Source: Lachnospiraceae bacterium
GTDB taxonomy: Bacteria > Bacillota > Clostridia > Lachnospirales > Lachnospiraceae
Direction of reading: 5' to 3'
Length of the DNA stretch: 64,000 bases
Assembly: GCA_009780115.1 (NCBI GenBank)
Contig: WRAQ01000001.1
Location: forward strand, 124,001 to 188,000
Made by a program: the position numbers and the translations under genes. Positions 61,501-64,000 of this stretch are shown piece by piece; the first letter of the stretch is position 1, and every line of letters starts with the position of its first letter. The notes under the pieces were generated by a model. The model had not been told where the DNA came from and made no database searches. It saw nothing but the letters and a program-made list of their open reading frames with translations.

Positions 61501-62420
61501 ACCAGTTTTCCCTCTGCTGATATCTTAATCATATTATCTGTATATACATCGATACTTTCAGAATTGTTAAGCCATCTTTCGGGGGCAATAATAATTTTTT
61601 CCGGATTTTCATTTAGGTAAGCCCCCCACCAGCTAAAGCTTGAATTAGCAATAATATGATGTTTACATTTGCTCATCAGCATCATGTCCAGATAACCGGT
61701 AAATTCAGTAGTTTCATCAATTAAACAAAATCTGTCATTCAATTCCTCATCACCCGGTTCCATATAACGAGTTTCAAGCCAATTTTTTGCCCATTTCATT
61801 TCATTGCTGAAGATATAGAATACCGCGTTGGGAAATCTTGTCCGCATATAAGCAAATGCCGTTTCATAATAGGCATCCGTGCATATTCCGCCGTGAGTTT
61901 CATATGCCAGCAAGTAATCCCCGCGCCGGATATGGACCCCGATTGATTCAGTATGCTCAATCATATATTGATGTTTACTAATATGCTGCTCTAATTCTTT
62001 GGGTAATTGCATACTTGTCCGGTCAGGGAAAGTAAAAACCTTACGGACGTCTGCTTCAATATCCTTAAAATATTTTTCGGTTTGAAAATAGCCGGTCAAA
62101 TAAGCCGGGTCATGATCAAGAAGATTAGGGTCAAAATTCACACTGTTTTCTTTAATCTCAAGTGATTTCCGGCCAAACAATCTACGGCGGACCCGATGAG
62201 TTATCCTAAGCGAACCATCAATATGGCCGATAATTTCATCCCAGCCGGCCCGCGGATATTCAATCCCGAAAACCGATAACATAATCGGGCGGGCAATATC
62301 AGTACGGTACTCATTAATATCATCGAACTTCACTTCTTTTCCTTGAGATACCAGCTTCATATATAGGGCATACTGGAACATCTGATTACCAAGCCCGCCG
62401 CTCATTCGTATTATGACCAT
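61497..62420 (-). CDS. Alpha-1,2-fucosyltransferase family (GT11)
   Basis: 307 residues. IIRMSGGLGNQMFQYALYMKL, SIGVHIRRGDYLLAYETHGG (about 155-174), YYETAFAYMRTRFPNAVFYIFSNE and HHIIANSSFSWWGAYLN are textbook GT11 motifs. AAGGAG lies 7 nt before the ATG. It is expected to add L-fucose or a related GDP-sugar. The 183-nt gap upstream makes it the likely first gene of a transcription unit or subunit. Compared with the copy at 43599 the motifs are nearer to the standard family. Confidence 0.94.
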   Translation of the reverse strand: MVIIRMSGGLGNQMFQYALYMKLVSQGKEVKFDDINEYRTDIARPIMLSVFGIEYPRAGWDEIIGHIDGSLRITHRVRRRLFGRKSLEIKENSVNFDPNLLDHDPAYLTGYFQTEKYFKDIEADVRKVFTFPDRTSMQLPKELEQHISKHQYMIEHTESIGVHIRRGDYLLAYETHGGICTDAYYETAFAYMRTRFPNAVFYIFSNEMKWAKNWLETRYMEPGDEELNDRFCLIDETTEFTGYLDMMLMSKCKHHIIANSSFSWWGAYLNENPEKIIIAPERWLNNSESIDVYTDNMIKISAEGKLV

Positions 62421-62603
62421 AAGGATCTCCTTGTTTGAAATAATTTTCCACGTGTAGCATCTCTGTACTTTGCCGCAGTTGATGCTGCGCTCGTTTTATC
62501 GCGCTCCGCTCTGATGTAAAACGTAACGGACACTATAGTTTCTGAAATACGAAACCTAGTGCCGACGTTTTCCAACGCACTGCTTGCGAAGTCAGAATGT
62601 CAC
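62421..62603 (-). other. 183-nt gap of atypical composition with hairpins
   Basis: Between the AsnB-like and GT11 genes. The region is richer in G+C than its surroundings in its middle part. A hairpin at 62558-62581 pairs AGTG/CACT and CGTT/AACG around a bulge, and a 5-bp one lies at 62474-62489 (CGCAG/CTGCG). TATAGT occurs on the minus strand near 62532-62537 without a clear -35. No reading frame looks real. It may hold a leader or a remnant of lost DNA. Confidence 0.4.
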
Positions 62604-64000
62604 TCACGACTGCAAAAAGCTTTGAAACATCAGTATATACCATATTTGAGGGATAAACCGGTCATTTTTTATATAGTTATCCCACAAAAAATGCACTGTA
62701 TCCGGATTAAGAAAACCTTGCTTGAGCAAAGTTTCGCGGTTTATCAATTGTTCAGCCCAAGCCCTAAGTGCCGGCTCTTTTAACCATTTTTCAATCGGGA
62801 TACCAAAACCCTGTTTCGGCCGTTCCATAAGTTCACGCGGCACATAACGATAAAGTACATCCCGCAAAACGACTTTCCCTATTTTCTCATCTCTTTTGTA
62901 ATCAATCGGCAAACTCCAGGCAAATTCGACGACATCTTTATCAAGCAATGGCGCCCTTGTTTCCAATGAAGCCGCCGCCGCTGCCCGCTCAACCTTAACT
63001 AATATATCATCCGGCGTAGCAGTAAGCATATCAATTAGCATCATCTGATGGTTTGGTTCCGACAAAAAACGAGGGTCAAGTTCATTATATTTACAAGGGA
63101 GATTGGCATCCTTTAAACTGATATTGCGAAGAACCGGGTCATAATCAATCGAATTGATATATAGTTCTGCCGCACTATCCATATTGAGAAGCTTTGCCCG
63201 GATTTGATTATTCGGACTCATGGTAAGAGGGCCATTAAGTAATAAGCGGCTCAACGGGCGGCGGATTGCAAAGGGAATTTTCGTAAGCTTCCGATAAGCC
63301 CGTTCAATTGAGCGGTATGAGTTATAACCGCAAAAAAGTTCATCACCGGCATCACCACTTAAGCAAACCGTAACATTTTCACGAGCAATTTTGCTGACAA
63401 GGTAAGTAGGGATTTGTGAAGAATCGGCAAACGGCTCACCAAACATACTACCAAGAAGCGGAATAATATCTTTCACATCCTCTAAACTTATGTAATGCTC
63501 AATATGATCTAAGCCGATATGAGCCGCGATTTCTTTTGCATGGATTTCTTCGTTTTTTGCCCCTTCCGGCATTCCAATCGTAAAACTCTTTACCTTATCG
63601 GCGGATAGTGATTGCATCAGCGCGGCAATAGTACTTGAATCTATGCCCCCTGAAAGAAAAGTACCTGCCGGTGTGTCGGCCGCCATTTGCTCCCGGATTG
63701 CCCCCTTAAGCAATCTTTCCAGCTCATCAGCCGCTTCAATACGGCTTCCTTTAAATAAATTGTTCTGCCCATAAGCGGCGGCTTCTTTCATCGACCAATA
63801 AGGAGTAATCTTGTATTCTGTAAAAGGTTCTTTAATTTCCAGAATAGTCCCGGCATCAAGCTTATTGATATCCTGATAAATTGAATAGGGTGCCGGTACA
63901 TAACCATGGATAAAATAAAGACTTAAAACATCAGGGTTAACCGGATTATTGAAACCTTTTTCTGCCGTAATGGTATTAAGGTCTGAAGCAAAAACAAAAA
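62604..64000 (-). CDS. asnB: Asparagine synthase-like glutamine-dependent amidotransferase, N-terminus outside window
   Basis: The frame is open from 64000 to the stop at 62604, so about 465 C-terminal residues are visible and the glutaminase half is mostly outside the window; an ATG at 63791 is internal, because the preceding codons (KEPFTEYKITPYWS) belong to the protein. The synthetase domain has GTFLSGGIDSSTIAALMQ (PP-loop), SFTIGMPEGAKNEE, FGEPFADSSQIPTYLVSK, CLSGDAGDELFCGY, RAAAAASLETRAPLLD and the GKVVLRDVLYRYVP region. AsnB-like enzymes in polysaccharide loci often amidate uronic acids. The AlgD-like dehydrogenase and diamino-uronic acid genes here could supply such a substrate. True asparagine synthesis is possible. 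Confidence 0.9.
   Translation of the reverse strand, partial: FVFASDLNTITAEKGFNNPVNPDVLSLYFIHGYVPAPYSIYQDINKLDAGTILEIKEPFTEYKITPYWSMKEAAAYGQNNLFKGSRIEAADELERLLKGAIREQMAADTPAGTFLSGGIDSSTIAALMQSLSADKVKSFTIGMPEGAKNEEIHAKEIAAHIGLDHIEHYISLEDVKDIIPLLGSMFGEPFADSSQIPTYLVSKIARENVTVCLSGDAGDELFCGYNSYRSIERAYRKLTKIPFAIRRPLSRLLLNGPLTMSPNNQIRAKLLNMDSAAELYINSIDYDPVLRNISLKDANLPCKYNELDPRFLSEPNHQMMLIDMLTATPDDILVKVERAAAAASLETRAPLLDKDVVEFAWSLPIDYKRDEKIGKVVLRDVLYRYVPRELMERPKQGFGIPIEKWLKEPALRAWAEQLINRETLLKQGFLNPDTVHFLWDNYIKNDRFIPQIWYILMFQSFLQS

Noticed and set aside
63791-63791. ATG at 63791 as the start of the AsnB-like gene
   Set aside because: The frame continues upstream to the window edge with residues normal for the linker before the synthetase domain, so this is an internal methionine of a truncated gene.
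1-64000. CRISPR array, tRNA, rRNA, insertion sequence or phage genes
   Set aside because: No regularly spaced repeats, no cloverleaf or rRNA-like segments, and no transposase, integrase or recombinase motifs were found on either strand.

Overview
The window is one continuous surface-polysaccharide locus about 64 kb long. Nearly all genes lie on the minus strand in tightly packed, often 1 to 14 nt overlapping, runs. It is cut at both ends: an oxidoreductase loses its C-terminus at base 1, and an asparagine-synthase-type amidotransferase loses its N-terminus at base 64000. I see no rRNA, tRNA, CRISPR array, transposase or phage gene. The DNA is A+T-rich, ribosome binding sites are AGGAG/GGAGG, and one promoter is a perfect TTGACA-17-TATAAT. 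That fits a low-GC Bacillota (Clostridia or Negativicutes) best. The genus cannot be read from the sequence, and O-antigen, capsule and secreted polymer remain open.

Layout from left to right. (1) 1-5244: a nonulosonic-acid module of the legionaminic type: MocA-like oxidoreductase, NeuC/LegG, NeuB/LegI, a divergent N-acetyl-sugar amidotransferase, and a CBS-domain nucleotidyltransferase (PtmE-like). The CMP-transferase and LegB/C/H steps are not in view. (2) 5287-18158: decoration and sugar-nucleotide genes: O-acyltransferase, two glycosyltransferases, acetyltransferase, CmcI- and TylF-type enzymes, an SDR, a CDP-glucose branch (RfbF, RfbG, RmlC-like epimerase), and a diamino-uronic-acid branch (WbpB-like dehydrogenase, WbpE-like aminotransferase, and a single protein fusing WbpD-like acetyltransferase to WbpG-like amidotransferase). 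(3) 18220-29288: GT4-type glycosyltransferases including a tandem double-GT4 protein, a PglK-like ABC exporter and a radical SAM/SPASM protein. (4) 29485-43570: large membrane proteins (GtrII-like, DUF6056-like, two GT-C-like proteins sharing an N-terminal ectodomain, a polymerase), with an AlgD-like dehydrogenase, heparinase-like lyase and CapK-like ligase. (5) 43599-64000: GT11, GH88/105, Wzx, a GT2-pyruvyltransferase fusion, more GTs, the only phosphoglycosyltransferase, a second DUF6056-like protein, a second polymerase, a second PglK-like exporter, GT17, an O-methyltransferase, and the truncated AsnB.

How the parts work together (inference). The phosphoglycosyltransferase at 51589-53001 starts a repeat unit on undecaprenyl phosphate, and GT2/4/11/17 enzymes extend it. 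Wzx and/or the PglK-like exporters flip it and the Wzy-like proteins polymerise it. GT-C proteins, acyl-, methyl-, pyruvyl- and amidotransferases decorate it. Three flippase candidates and two polymerase candidates suggest more than one glycan.

The most unusual signal is not a gene. Two intergenic elements of about 65 nt, at 18159-18224 and 41194-41259, are close copies lying 23 kb apart between unrelated genes. Each has two hairpins whose stems differ by compensating base changes. Each supplies the stop codon of the gene before it and the ribosome binding site of the gene after it. Two diverged relatives lie at 12378-12458 and 36123-36213. All four sit where one functional module ends and the next begins, and a two-hairpin GC-rich stretch also lies inside the GT2-pyruvyltransferase linker (48396-48429). 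They may be a regulatory RNA family, or junctions at which cassettes were exchanged.
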